8,083 nt of DNA from Chloroflexia bacterium (GCA_025927935.1 JAICKM010000297.1:1-8083), one strand, 5' to 3'; numbered from the stretch's first letter, positions 1-6,793 are shown. The notes: generated by a model not told the origin, from the sequence alone. Made by a program: numbers and translations.

Positions 1-1385
1 CCTTCTTCCTGCAAGCGCGCCACGATCTCGTGGTTGACGGCGTTGAGTTGCGCGTCGTCCAGGCCGGGCGCGGAGTAGCGGAAGCAGACCACGTTCAGCG
101 GCACGGGGGCGGCCAGTTCCAGTTGGGGCGCCCGCGTGATCAACTCGGCGAGGTAACGCGCCTGCGCGACGTTCTGCTCGACCAGGCGGCCCAGCTTTGC
201 CGCGCCCGACTCGCGGATCAGCATCCAGGCGGCCAGGGCGTTGAAACGGCGGGAAAAGTCGATGCTGCGGTCGGTGAAAGTCGGCGCCACGGTTAGCGGG
301 CCGCGCCCGCTGGCCTGGGTATAGGCGGCGTCGACCGCGGCGGCGAAGGTGGCGCGCAGCGTGGCCGGATCGCGCACCAGGGTGAACGCGGTGCCGTAGG
401 GCATATGCAGCCACTTGTGGCCGTCGAAGGCCAGCGAGTCGGCCCGCCCGATGCCGGCCAGCAGCGGCTTCAGCCGCGGCGAGAAGGCCGCCGCCGCTCC
501 GAAGGCGCCGTCCACGTGCATCCACAGGTTCTCGCGCTCGCAGATGTCCGCGATCTCCGGCAGCGGATCCACGGCGCCGGTGTTCACTGTGCCCGCCGAG
601 GCGCAGACGACGAACGGCCGGCGCCCGGCGGCCCTATCCGCGACGATGGCCCGCGCCAGGGCGGCAGTGTCCATGCGGTAGCCGGCATCGCTGGGAATCT
701 TATGCAGGGCGCCGTGCCCCAGGCCCAGCAGCCGGAAAGCGCGATCCAGCACGACATGGCCCTCGACCGAAGTGTACCCGACCAGTGGCGCCGGAAGCTG
801 TTGCAGCCCGTCACGCCGCGCATCGATGCCCAGCATCTGCAATCCGTGGTCGCGTGCGGCAGTGATGCCGAGCAGATTGGCCTCCGCCGCGCCGCCGACC
901 GTGATCCCGCCCGATCCCGCGGGCATGCCCATGATCTGCGCCAGCCACGAGAGTAGCTGTTCTTCGACGTAGTTGGCCGACTGGTGCATGCCGACGGCGT
1001 TGGTGTTCATCGCCGCCGCCAGCAACTCGCCCAGCACGCCGCTCATCGTGCCGGTGCCCATGACCCAGCCCCAGAAGCGCGGGCTGATGTTGCCCACGGT
1101 GTAGGGCAACACATCGCGCTGCACCTGCGCCACCACCGCGCCCAGGCTTTCGCCCTCGGCCGGCGGCGGGCCACCGGCGCGCAGCCGCTCCAGCGCGTCG
1201 GGCGGGGGCGCCTGCCACACCGGGCGCTCGCCCACGCCGCTCAGAAAATCAATAATCCCATCAATCGCCCGATGCGCCACCCGCCGTGCCTCATCCCAAT
1301 CGGGATCGAGATCGATCTCGGCGGCGCTGTCGGGAAGCTCCACAAGATCGCTCTCCGTGGTCATAAACTCCATCGTATCGGTCAC
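1..1385 (-). CDS. Group II PLP-dependent amino acid decarboxylase (aromatic-L-amino-acid decarboxylase-like), 3'-truncated by window edge
   Basis: Cytoplasmic fold-type I PLP enzyme expected to decarboxylate an L-amino acid to an amine. Seen in the minus-strand translation (461 complete codons): TVGGAAEANLLGI (162-174), the glycine-rich cofactor loop; EGH with His210, where the ring-stacking His lies; SAGTVNTGAVDP (263-274); HVDGAFG (290-296), whose Asp292 should pair with the PLP pyridine N; and DGHKW with Lys324 as the Schiff-base lysine. Relatives are about 470-500 residues, so roughly 20-40 C-terminal residues lie beyond position 1. Start: GTG at 1385 sits 7 nt after GGAGG (1397-1393). 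An in-frame ATG at 1391 is only 1 nt from it, and ATGs at 1373 and 1364 are further away. It lies 137 nt downstream of the methyltransferase on the same strand. Substrate is unknown; tryptophan, tyrosine, DOPA or another amino acid are all possible. Phe370 lies where the animal enzyme has its catalytic Tyr (see findings). Confidence 0.93.
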   Translation of the reverse strand, partial: MTDTMEFMTTESDLVELPDSAAEIDLDPDWDEARRVAHRAIDGIIDFLSGVGERPVWQAPPPDALERLRAGGPPPAEGESLGAVVAQVQRDVLPYTVGNISPRFWGWVMGTGTMSGVLGELLAAAMNTNAVGMHQSANYVEEQLLSWLAQIMGMPAGSGGITVGGAAEANLLGITAARDHGLQMLGIDARRDGLQQLPAPLVGYTSVEGHVVLDRAFRLLGLGHGALHKIPSDAGYRMDTAALARAIVADRAAGRRPFVVCASAGTVNTGAVDPLPEIADICERENLWMHVDGAFGAAAAFSPRLKPLLAGIGRADSLAFDGHKWLHMPYGTAFTLVRDPATLRATFAAAVDAAYTQASGRGPLTVAPTFTDRSIDFSRRFNALAAWMLIRESGAAKLGRLVEQNVAQARYLAELITRAPQLELAAPVPLNVVCFRYSAPGLDDAQLNAVNHEIVARLQEE

Positions 1386-1392
1386 AATCATA

Positions 1393-1425
1393 CCTCCGGG
1401 TCAAAGATTGCTCAAAGCCGAGCAA
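1393..1425 (-). promoter_or_regulatory. Decarboxylase ribosome-binding site with a small upstream stem-loop
   Basis: On the minus strand a perfect 6-bp inverted repeat TTGCTC-ggcttt-GAGCAA (1425-1408) lies 10 nt before the GGAGG Shine-Dalgarno (1397-1393) of the decarboxylase. As RNA it would form a weak hairpin close to the ribosome-binding site, followed by TCTTTG. It could be a leader structure or a weak terminator-like element for transcripts arriving from the methyltransferase. Stems this short are common by chance, so only the ribosome-binding site is well supported. Confidence 0.35.
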
Positions 1426-1432
1426 GACGAGT

Positions 1433-1467
1433 GTGCGAGACGTGATCATCAATGACCAGCCTCGCAC
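1433..1467. repeat. Inverted repeat in the methyltransferase-decarboxylase gap
   Basis: GTGCGAG (1433-1439) and CTCGCAC (1461-1467) form perfect 7-bp arms around a 21-nt spacer that itself contains the palindrome TGATCA. No T-tract follows on either strand, so an intrinsic terminator is not supported. It could be an operator. No convincing -35/-10 pair was seen in the 137-nt gap 1386-1522. Confidence 0.25.
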
Positions 1468-1522
1468 GTTCGCATCGCCCAAACTCTGCAATTGCTCGCA
1501 GAACATACCGCCAATCTACGCG

Positions 1523-2344
1523 TCAACGGCGGGTGGCGACCACCTCCAGATACTCGCCGGGCACGACCAGCGTCTCGGATCCGCCCTGGTTGAAGCGCTC
1601 CAGGAGTTCCAGCAGATCACGTTCCAGCCCCGCCTGGCCCGCGGCGTCGAGGGCGGCAAACGCCTTCAGCACCGGCCCATAGTACGTGCGGAAGGCTTCC
1701 ACCCAGTGCGGCGCCGAGTGATAGCGGAACATGAAGAAGCGGCGGTTGACCGTCAGCGCGGCGATGCCGTCGCCGAAGAGTTCGCGCAGCCCCTGCTCCG
1801 TGCCCCACCGCGCCGGCGGTTTGACACCGGGGGCGGGTGGCACATACTTGCCAATCGTGCGGAAGAGCTGGCCGATAAAGCCTTCCGGAGTCCAGTTCGC
1901 CAGGCCAATCTTGCCGCCGGGCCGGCACACGCGGAGCATTTCCCGCGCCGCCTGCTCCTGATGGGGCGTAAACATCACGCCGAAGGTCGAGAGCACCACG
2001 TCGAAAGAGCTATCGTCGAACGGCAATTGCTCCGCGTCGGCTTCCTGGAAGGTCACGGACAGGCCCTCGGCCTCGGCCCTGGCCCTCCCGCGCGCCAGGA
2101 GCGCCGGCACATAGTCGGTCGAAGTCACATCGGCCCAGCGGCGGGCGGCGGCGAGCGTGGCGTTGCCGTTGCCGGCCGCCACGTCCAGCACCCGCTGGCC
2201 CGCGCGCAGATCGACGGCTTCGCACAATAGCTCGCCGGTGAGGACCAGGGTCGTGCCAATCACGGCGTAGTTGCCCGACGACCAGGTGGCCTGTTGGCGG
2301 CTCTTGAGCACGGTGAGATCGGGTTGGGTTTGTGTGGTGGTCAT
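1523..2344 (-). CDS. Class I SAM-dependent methyltransferase (UbiE/Methyltransf_11 type)
   Basis: Soluble 273-residue enzyme expected to transfer a methyl group from S-adenosylmethionine to a small molecule. The Rossmann-type core is clear: motif I VLDVAAGNGNA (52-62) binds SAM; an acidic residue at the end of strand 2 (TSTDYVP, Asp77) should contact the ribose; EADAEQLPF (101-109) contacts the adenine; FDVVLSTFGVMF (114-125) is motif II; RPGGKIGLANW (141-151) is motif III. The C-terminal part (about 155-270) has aromatic stretches, FFMFRYHSAPHW among them, and probably forms the substrate cap. The ATG at 2344 is preceded by AAAGGAGT with 7 nt spacing. It lies 91 nt downstream of the LAL regulator and 137 nt upstream of the decarboxylase, so it could methylate the amine made by that enzyme or act on an unrelated substrate. 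Sequence does not decide between N-, O- and C-methylation. Family call is firm; the role is not. Confidence 0.93.
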   Translation of the reverse strand: MTTTQTQPDLTVLKSRQQATWSSGNYAVIGTTLVLTGELLCEAVDLRAGQRVLDVAAGNGNATLAAARRWADVTSTDYVPALLARGRARAEAEGLSVTFQEADAEQLPFDDSSFDVVLSTFGVMFTPHQEQAAREMLRVCRPGGKIGLANWTPEGFIGQLFRTIGKYVPPAPGVKPPARWGTEQGLRELFGDGIAALTVNRRFFMFRYHSAPHWVEAFRTYYGPVLKAFAALDAAGQAGLERDLLELLERFNQGGSETLVVPGEYLEVVATRR

Positions 2345-2398
2345 AGCTATACTCCTTTAGTAAGCGTGGGTTGGATTCTGATCAGCGCTACAGAAAGA

Positions 2399-2427
2399 AG
2401 TATAGACCGCGCCGCCGCGTTTGCCAT
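2399..2427 (-). promoter_or_regulatory. Putative sigma70-type promoter of the methyltransferase gene
   Basis: On the minus strand, TATACT (2404-2399, 5 of 6 to the -10 consensus) lies exactly 17 nt after ATGGCA (2427-2422, 4 of 6 to the -35 consensus). The predicted transcript would begin near 2392, about 48 nt before the ATG. It sits in the short gap after the regulator's stop codon, which suggests the methyltransferase can be transcribed independently of the regulator. Confidence 0.5.
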
Positions 2428-2435
2428 GCGGGGAT

Positions 2436-5339
2436 CTACGGTATTTTTTGCGGGGGCATACCGTATCCGTCGAGCAGACCGTGCTCCGTCGCGCGGCGCA
2501 CCGCTTCGGCACGCGAACGGCTGTCGAGAGCGGCGAGGATATTGGCGATATGCATCTCCACGGTGCGCGGGCTAAGAACCAGGGCGCGGGCAATCTCGGC
2601 GTTGGTCTGGCCCAGCGCCACGAATTGCAGGATCTCGCGCTGGCGGCGGGTCAGGTTGCCGGCGCGCAAACGCCCCGCCGCGCCCTGGCCCAGGCGCGCG
2701 GCGACCGGTTCGCCCAGCGCCTCTAACGCCTCGGCGATGCGCGTGGCGAGGGGCCGCGCGCCCAGCTTGCGCGCTGTGCGGTAGGCGTTCGCCAGATGGC
2801 CCACGGCGGCATCATGCTCATTCGCTGCCGCAGAGGCGATCCCGGCGCGCAATTGGGTTCCGGCATGCGAATACGGATCGGTGACATCCCGCCGCAGATC
2901 GAGCGCCTGGCTAAACTGCTGCACGGCCTGCCGGGGGTCGCCGTCGAGGAGGGCGATCTCGCCAAGCGCATGGGCAAGCGCGGAAAGCGCCTCCGGTTGG
3001 CCGGCGGTGCCGGCGATGCGGGCCAGCGCATTGGCGCAGGCACGGGCGTCGGCATCCGCGTTGGTCCGGGCGAAGAAGCTGACCGCCCAGCGCAGCGGCG
3101 GCACGGCGTAGTGCCGGTCCTCGATCTGCTCCCACCGGCTGAGGATGAAGCGACAGCGCTCCGCGACCGTGTCGTACTCGCCTTTGAGATCGGCGAGGAG
3201 CGCCAACCCCCAGGCGGCCAGCAGATCCAGCGCCGCCAACTCGATCTGCCGGCCCAGCGCCGCCGCGTCGCGCAAGAGCGGCTGGGCGCGACCGGGCTGA
3301 CCGCGCAGTGCATACAGCGTGCCGAGCATACAACTCGCAACGCCGCGGGCGTGTACCGAGCTATGCGGCGAGGCCAGCACTTCTCGGCAGAGAGTCATGG
3401 CCCGGTCCCACTCCCCCGTCTGGCGCAGCACTACCGTCAAACAGGCGACGCAAAGCTGGGCGGTGGCGGGGATAGCGTTAGCCTGGCAGAAGGCGAACGC
3501 AGTCTGGTAGGTCTCTTTGGCGCCGGCATAATCGCCCGCATGTTCCAGAGAGTCGGCCAACCGCTGATAAATCTCGGCGACCGCGCCCGGCAGATTGTGG
3601 CTAAGGGCCAGCGCCAGGCCGCGTTGCACCAGGGCCACGCCGTCGGGCGTCTGGCCCATACGGGCGCGGACATTGCCTTCCAGGCCCATGACCCGCGCCT
3701 CCAAATCGGGCCGCCCGGCCTGCGCGGCTTCTTGCGCGGCGATTGCCAGCAGTTCCAGCGCGGTGCGGTATTGCGCGGCGGAACGCAGGTGGGCGGCGGC
3801 CGCCAGGCGCTCGACGGCGGCCTCGGCAGGCAAGTCGCTCGCGGCAAACGCCTGGGCCGCCGCGGCGCGTGCCGCAAGCGCCTGCTCCCAATGCCCTTGG
3901 AGTTCGGCGACATTCGCCAGCTTGCGCTCGGTCACGGCACAGGCGCGCAGATCGCCGGTCTGCCGGCGGCCGGCGGCCACCTCGCGCCAGGCCCGCGCCG
4001 CTTCGGCCGGCATGCCGCATAGCTGCGCGCACTGGCCCAGTTGGTCGAGCACGTCCAGCCGCCGCGCCTCGTCCACGCCGTCGGGCCAGAGTTCCAATGC
4101 CCGCTGGGCCGCGCCTGCCGCGTCTCGGTAGGCATGGATCGCGCACGCCTGCTCCGCGGCGGTTAGCAGGGCCGCGCGGGCGCGGTCCGGTTCCTGCGCC
4201 GCCCGCCAGTGCTGGGCGACGGCCAGCGGCGGCCCGCCCGCCGCCGCCAGGCGCTCCGCCATCTGCCGGTGCAGGGCGCGACGCTGGACCCAGGAGATAT
4301 CGTCATAGATAGCGTCACGGGTGAGCGCGTGGCGGAAGGCCCCCCGGCCCGGCGCGACCTCGACCACCAGGCCCCGTTCGAGCAGCGCGTCCCACCCGTC
4401 TGGGCTGCCGGCAAGCTCGGCCACCAGCGCCAGGTCGAACTCCCGCCCGGCCACCACGGCCCGGTGGAGCAGCCGCAGCGCCGGATCGGGCAGGCCGTCC
4501 AGCCGCAGCAGCACGGCGTCGCGTAGCGTGTCGGGGATGGGCAGATCCGGGCCGGGCGCCAGTTCGACGCCGGCCTCGCTCGCACGCAGGCGGCCCCGGA
4601 GGGCCAGGGCGCCCGCCAACTCCTTGACAAACAGCGGCACCCCCTCGGTGCGTTGGTAGAGCGTGGCGGCGAGCGCCGGCGCGGGCGCCCGGCCAAAAAT
4701 TCGCGTGGCGAGCAGGGTGGTGTCCGCCAGGTCCAACGGCGCGACAATGATTTCGCGCAGCAAACGTGCTCGGCGCAGATCATTGCGCAAGCGCCGCAGC
4801 GGATGACCGCGGCCAATCTCGTCGTTGCGATACGTGCCGACGATCAGGAGTCGCTCCTGCGCGAACGCCCCGGCTAAAATCGGCACGCACTCCAGCGTAG
4901 CATTGTCCGCCCACTGGAGATCGTCGAGTACCAGCACGGCCGGCATCTGATGGGCAATGGCGACGAAGGCCCGGCAGATCGCCTCAAGCAGTACCGCCGG
5001 ATCGGTTTGCGGTGGAGGAGGTCCCAGTTCAGACAGCAGCAGGCCCAGGTAGGGCGCGAGCGGGCCGCAATCAGCGAGTCCGCCGGGCCAGGCGCGGAGA
5101 TAGGCGCGCAGCGCGGCGGCGATGGGGCCGTAGGGCGGGGTCGCGATCTCGTTGGATTGGCCGTGGAGCACCAGGAGACTAGTACGGGCCAGGCACTCCT
5201 CTAGGAGCCATGTCTTGCCCACGCCCGCCTCACCGGCCAGCAGCACAATCCCCCCGGCGCCCTGCTGGGTCGCGGTAAGGGCCTGGTCCAGCGCAACTCG
5301 TTCGGCTTTACGCCCAATCAGATCATAGTCATCGCTCAC
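2436..5339 (-). CDS. LAL-type transcriptional regulator: AAA ATPase, TPR-like repeats, LuxR helix-turn-helix
   Basis: Large cytoplasmic ATP-dependent regulator of the MalT/LAL group, 967 residues from the chosen start. N-terminal ATPase: Walker A GEAGVGKT (36-43), Walker B VLVLDDLQWAD (135-145) and a GTYR sensor-like strand (about 168-171). A region of alpha-helical TPR-like repeats covers roughly 360-870, rich in Ala and Leu. The C-terminal GerE/LuxR DNA-binding domain (896-956) begins LTRRQREILQ and contains NAEIARALVLSPRTVEMHI. Length fits the family's usual 850-1100 residues. Family members generally use ATP and an inducer or partner protein to switch DNA binding; the signal here is unknown. 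Start: GTG at 5339 has GAGG 7 nt upstream; an in-frame TTG at 5360 would add seven residues but lacks a ribosome-binding site. It is encoded directly upstream of the methyltransferase and decarboxylase on the same strand and divergently from uvsE, so it is a candidate local activator. No frameshift seen. Confidence 0.94.
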   Translation of the reverse strand: MSDDYDLIGRKAERVALDQALTATQQGAGGIVLLAGEAGVGKTWLLEECLARTSLLVLHGQSNEIATPPYGPIAAALRAYLRAWPGGLADCGPLAPYLGLLLSELGPPPPQTDPAVLLEAICRAFVAIAHQMPAVLVLDDLQWADNATLECVPILAGAFAQERLLIVGTYRNDEIGRGHPLRRLRNDLRRARLLREIIVAPLDLADTTLLATRIFGRAPAPALAATLYQRTEGVPLFVKELAGALALRGRLRASEAGVELAPGPDLPIPDTLRDAVLLRLDGLPDPALRLLHRAVVAGREFDLALVAELAGSPDGWDALLERGLVVEVAPGRGAFRHALTRDAIYDDISWVQRRALHRQMAERLAAAGGPPLAVAQHWRAAQEPDRARAALLTAAEQACAIHAYRDAAGAAQRALELWPDGVDEARRLDVLDQLGQCAQLCGMPAEAARAWREVAAGRRQTGDLRACAVTERKLANVAELQGHWEQALAARAAAAQAFAASDLPAEAAVERLAAAAHLRSAAQYRTALELLAIAAQEAAQAGRPDLEARVMGLEGNVRARMGQTPDGVALVQRGLALALSHNLPGAVAEIYQRLADSLEHAGDYAGAKETYQTAFAFCQANAIPATAQLCVACLTVVLRQTGEWDRAMTLCREVLASPHSSVHARGVASCMLGTLYALRGQPGRAQPLLRDAAALGRQIELAALDLLAAWGLALLADLKGEYDTVAERCRFILSRWEQIEDRHYAVPPLRWAVSFFARTNADADARACANALARIAGTAGQPEALSALAHALGEIALLDGDPRQAVQQFSQALDLRRDVTDPYSHAGTQLRAGIASAAANEHDAAVGHLANAYRTARKLGARPLATRIAEALEALGEPVAARLGQGAAGRLRAGNLTRRQREILQFVALGQTNAEIARALVLSPRTVEMHIANILAALDSRSRAEAVRRATEHGLLDGYGMPPQKIP
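2437..2465. repeat. 8-bp inverted repeat overlapping the regulator's stop codon
   Basis: TACGGTAT (2437-2444) and ATACCGTA (2458-2465) are perfect 8-bp arms around a 13-nt spacer with a T5 run and a G-rich block. The arms cover the last codons and the stop of the regulator. No T-tract follows the stem on either strand, so it is not a canonical terminator. Arms of this length at this spacing are expected a few times by chance in 8 kb. Confidence 0.25.
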
Positions 5340-5397
5340 GGCGCGTCCTCGTGCGGGCAATTGGATCGAAGTACGAGATCCTCAGATCAGCCCGTTC

Positions 5398-5426
5398 AAT
5401 ATACCAGTGTCGCCGAGTCGTGTCCA
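5398..5426 (-). promoter_or_regulatory. Putative sigma70 promoter of the LAL regulator gene
   Basis: On the minus strand, TGGACA (5426-5421, 5 of 6 to TTGACA) is followed after exactly 17 nt by TATATT (5403-5398, 5 of 6 to TATAAT), with an extended -10 TGG directly before it (5406-5404). The transcript would begin near 5391, giving a leader of about 52 nt to the GTG at 5339. This is the best complete promoter in the window. Confidence 0.65.
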
Positions 5427-5440
5427 GCGACAGGCGATGC

Positions 5441-5467
5441 GGCGGTGGAGGCGGTGGAGGCGGTGGA
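5441..5467. repeat. Three perfect tandem copies of a 9-bp unit
   Basis: GGCGGTGGA occurs three times head to tail (5441-5449, 5450-5458, 5459-5467) with no mismatch. The last copy forms the left half of the adjoining dyad. Because 9 is a multiple of three, the same array reads Ala-Val-Glu repeats in the short open frame ending at 5594, so either slippage in a former coding stretch or a reiterated protein-binding site could explain it. Confidence 0.85.
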
Positions 5468-5474
5468 CCGCCTC
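5457..5474. promoter_or_regulatory. 18-bp dyad with 8-bp perfect arms, candidate operator
   Basis: GAGGCGGT (5457-5464) and ACCGCCTC (5467-5474) are perfect inverted repeats separated by GG. The dyad lies about 30 bp upstream of the -35 of the regulator promoter and about 260 bp upstream of uvsE. Position and symmetry fit a binding site for a dimeric regulator, for example the LAL protein itself. As RNA it would make a 7-bp GC-rich stem with a TGGA loop, but no T-tract follows, so termination is less likely. The symmetry is seen; the function is inferred. Confidence 0.4.
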
Positions 5475-5668
5475 GCAGCCCATGAGAACCTGGAAAGGGT
5501 AATCGGGGCTAGCCTGGGCGCTGTTACTGTGGCCCAGCGCGCCTTACAGGCGCCCGCCCTTGAGTTTGCCGAGCAACAATACACGCCCGCCTGAGCGCGC
5601 CACCCACCCGGCATCCGTCTGGCATAACTCCTGCGTTGGCTCCCCGGAGACATATTCGTGTTCATCGC

Positions 5669-5718
5669 GGTAGTCAATGGGCTACCACTTGTAAGCATGC
5701 GCCCATCGGGGAGCGCAT
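5669..5718. repeat. Two short inverted repeats upstream of uvsE
   Basis: GGTAG (5669-5673) pairs with CTACC (5682-5686) over 8 nt, and ATGCGC (5697-5702) pairs with GCGCAT (5713-5718) over 10 nt. The second ends 2 nt before the GAGGAG Shine-Dalgarno of uvsE (5721-5726). They could be leader hairpins or operator half-sites. Both are short enough to occur by chance. Confidence 0.25.
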
Positions 5719-5731
5719 ACGAGGAGCTACA

Positions 5732-6793
5732 ATGCGCTTAGGTTTTGCCTGCACGGTGCTGGGCATCGATGTGCCCGCCCATGACGCCCGGCGGCCCCAG
5801 AACGGGCCGCATCTCTCTACCAGCCTGGACTATGTGCGCCGCATCTTGCGCTACGCCGCGGGCCAGGGCATCCACATGTACCGCCTATCGTCCAATATCG
5901 CTCCTTACTACACCGATCCCAAGCGCCCGGAGTTCGGCGGCCAACTGGACGAGGCGCGCGCCGCCCTGGCCGCGACCGGCGCGCTGGCCCGCGCGCTCGA
6001 CATCCGGCTCAGCAGCCACCCCGGCCAGTACACCGTGCTCAACTCGCCCGACCCGGCCATCCACGCGGCGGCCTTGCGCGAGTTGCACTACCACACGGAT
6101 GTGCTCGATCGAATGGGCCAGCCGCCCACCAACAAGGTCATCCTCCACGTCGGCGGCGTTTACGGCGATAAGCCCTCCGCGCTGGCCCGCTTCATCGCCC
6201 GCTACCGCGATCTGCCGGAAGCGATCCGGGCGCGGCTGGTGATCGAGAACGACGACCGCCTGTTCAGCGTGGGCGATGTGTTGCAGATCCATGAGGCGAC
6301 AGGCGTGCCGGTGGTGTTCGACAACCTGCACCACACGCTGAACCCCACGCCGGGCCTGGGCGAACGCGCCGCACTGGCCGCCGCCCTGGCGACCTGGCCC
6401 GCAGGTCAGACGCCGAAGATCCATTACTCGGACCGCAAGACAGAACCGACCGAGGTGCGTGTCAAGGGCAAGCCGCCGCGTCTGCAACCGCCCAGCCGCG
6501 GCGCGCACGCCGATTATGTCGACCCGGCGGGTTTCGCGACCTTCCTCTACGCGGCGGGGGGCCTGGGCGACTTCGACGTGATGTTCGAGGCCAAAGCCAA
6601 GGACCAGGCGGTGTTGCGCATCATGCGCTACCTGACTGAGCAGGGTATCTCCTTTGACGGCACGCGGCGAATATCAGAACAGGGCGAGGAAGCAGCGCGC
6701 CCCGGCGGCCGGGAAGCTGGATGGCAGGGCGCCGGGCAACGCGCGGCTTCGGGTGACCCGGCGCAGCCCACGACGGCAGATAGTATGGTATAA
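5732..6793 (+). CDS. uvsE: UV DNA damage endonuclease UvsE
   Basis: Metal-dependent TIM-barrel endonuclease of the UVDE family, 353 residues. It nicks DNA 5' to UV photoproducts such as cyclobutane dimers and 6-4 products, and some abasic sites, starting an excision pathway independent of UvrABC. Family blocks in order: MYRLSSNIAPY (49-59); LSSHPGQYTVLNSP (93-106) with His96 and the Gln99-Tyr100 pair that probes the lesion in the Thermus enzyme; ILHVGGVYGDK with His139; VIENDD with Glu172; VVFDNLHH with Asp197 and His200; KIHYSD with Lys229 (the lysine found modified in Thermus) and His231; HADYVD with His259; FEAKAKD with Glu286. All expected metal ligands appear present. Start: the ATG at 5732 follows GAGGAG with about 5 nt spacing and gives the family's usual MRLGFACTVLG N-terminus. 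Residues from about 311 form a Gly/Ala/Gln-rich tail beyond the usual core. No SOS-type box was recognised upstream. Confidence 0.96.
   Translation: MRLGFACTVLGIDVPAHDARRPQNGPHLSTSLDYVRRILRYAAGQGIHMYRLSSNIAPYYTDPKRPEFGGQLDEARAALAATGALARALDIRLSSHPGQYTVLNSPDPAIHAAALRELHYHTDVLDRMGQPPTNKVILHVGGVYGDKPSALARFIARYRDLPEAIRARLVIENDDRLFSVGDVLQIHEATGVPVVFDNLHHTLNPTPGLGERAALAAALATWPAGQTPKIHYSDRKTEPTEVRVKGKPPRLQPPSRGAHADYVDPAGFATFLYAAGGLGDFDVMFEAKAKDQAVLRIMRYLTEQGISFDGTRRISEQGEEAARPGGREAGWQGAGQRAASGDPAQPTTADSMV

Larger units (their letters stand above)
5340..5731. other. Divergent intergenic region between the LAL regulator and uvsE
   Basis: This 392-nt stretch holds the regulator's promoter (5398-5426), a 9-bp tandem repeat joined to an 18-bp dyad (5441-5474), a GCGCC-ttaca-GGCGC hairpin (5539-5553), a CTGGGC/GCCCAG inverted repeat (5514-5537), and two more inverted repeats in front of uvsE. 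A short plus-strand open frame ends at 5594; its residues from about 5425 on (AVEAVEAVDRLAAHENLE and following) look protein-like, but it has no good start or ribosome-binding site and is not called a gene. No convincing uvsE promoter and no obvious LexA-like box were seen. Confidence 0.5.

Noticed and set aside
405..956. 183-codon plus-strand frame opposite the decarboxylase
   Set aside because: The minus strand encodes the conserved PLP decarboxylase across the whole interval; this frame is its shadow.
1433..2230. 265-codon plus-strand open frame opposite the methyltransferase
   Set aside because: The minus-strand frame carries clear SAM-binding motifs; this one reads as Arg/His/Gln-rich antisense sequence with no family signature.
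2437..2465. Intrinsic terminator for the LAL regulator at the stop-codon inverted repeat
   Set aside because: The stem has no T-tract after it on either strand and the T run lies in the loop. Kept only as an inverted repeat.
2796..4022. 408-codon plus-strand open frame opposite the LAL regulator
   Set aside because: It is fully antisense to a well-supported regulator gene, has Gly/Ala/Arg/Gln-heavy composition without recognisable motifs and lacks a convincing ribosome-binding site. Long antisense frames are expected in high-GC coding DNA.
5396..5698. 100-codon minus-strand frame in the divergent intergenic region
   Set aside because: Ser/Arg/Ala-rich composition, no ribosome-binding site, and it runs over the repeat array and the regulator's promoter.
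5885..6508. 207-codon minus-strand frame opposite uvsE
   Set aside because: UvsE catalytic motifs on the plus strand settle the coding strand; no motif seen in the antisense product.
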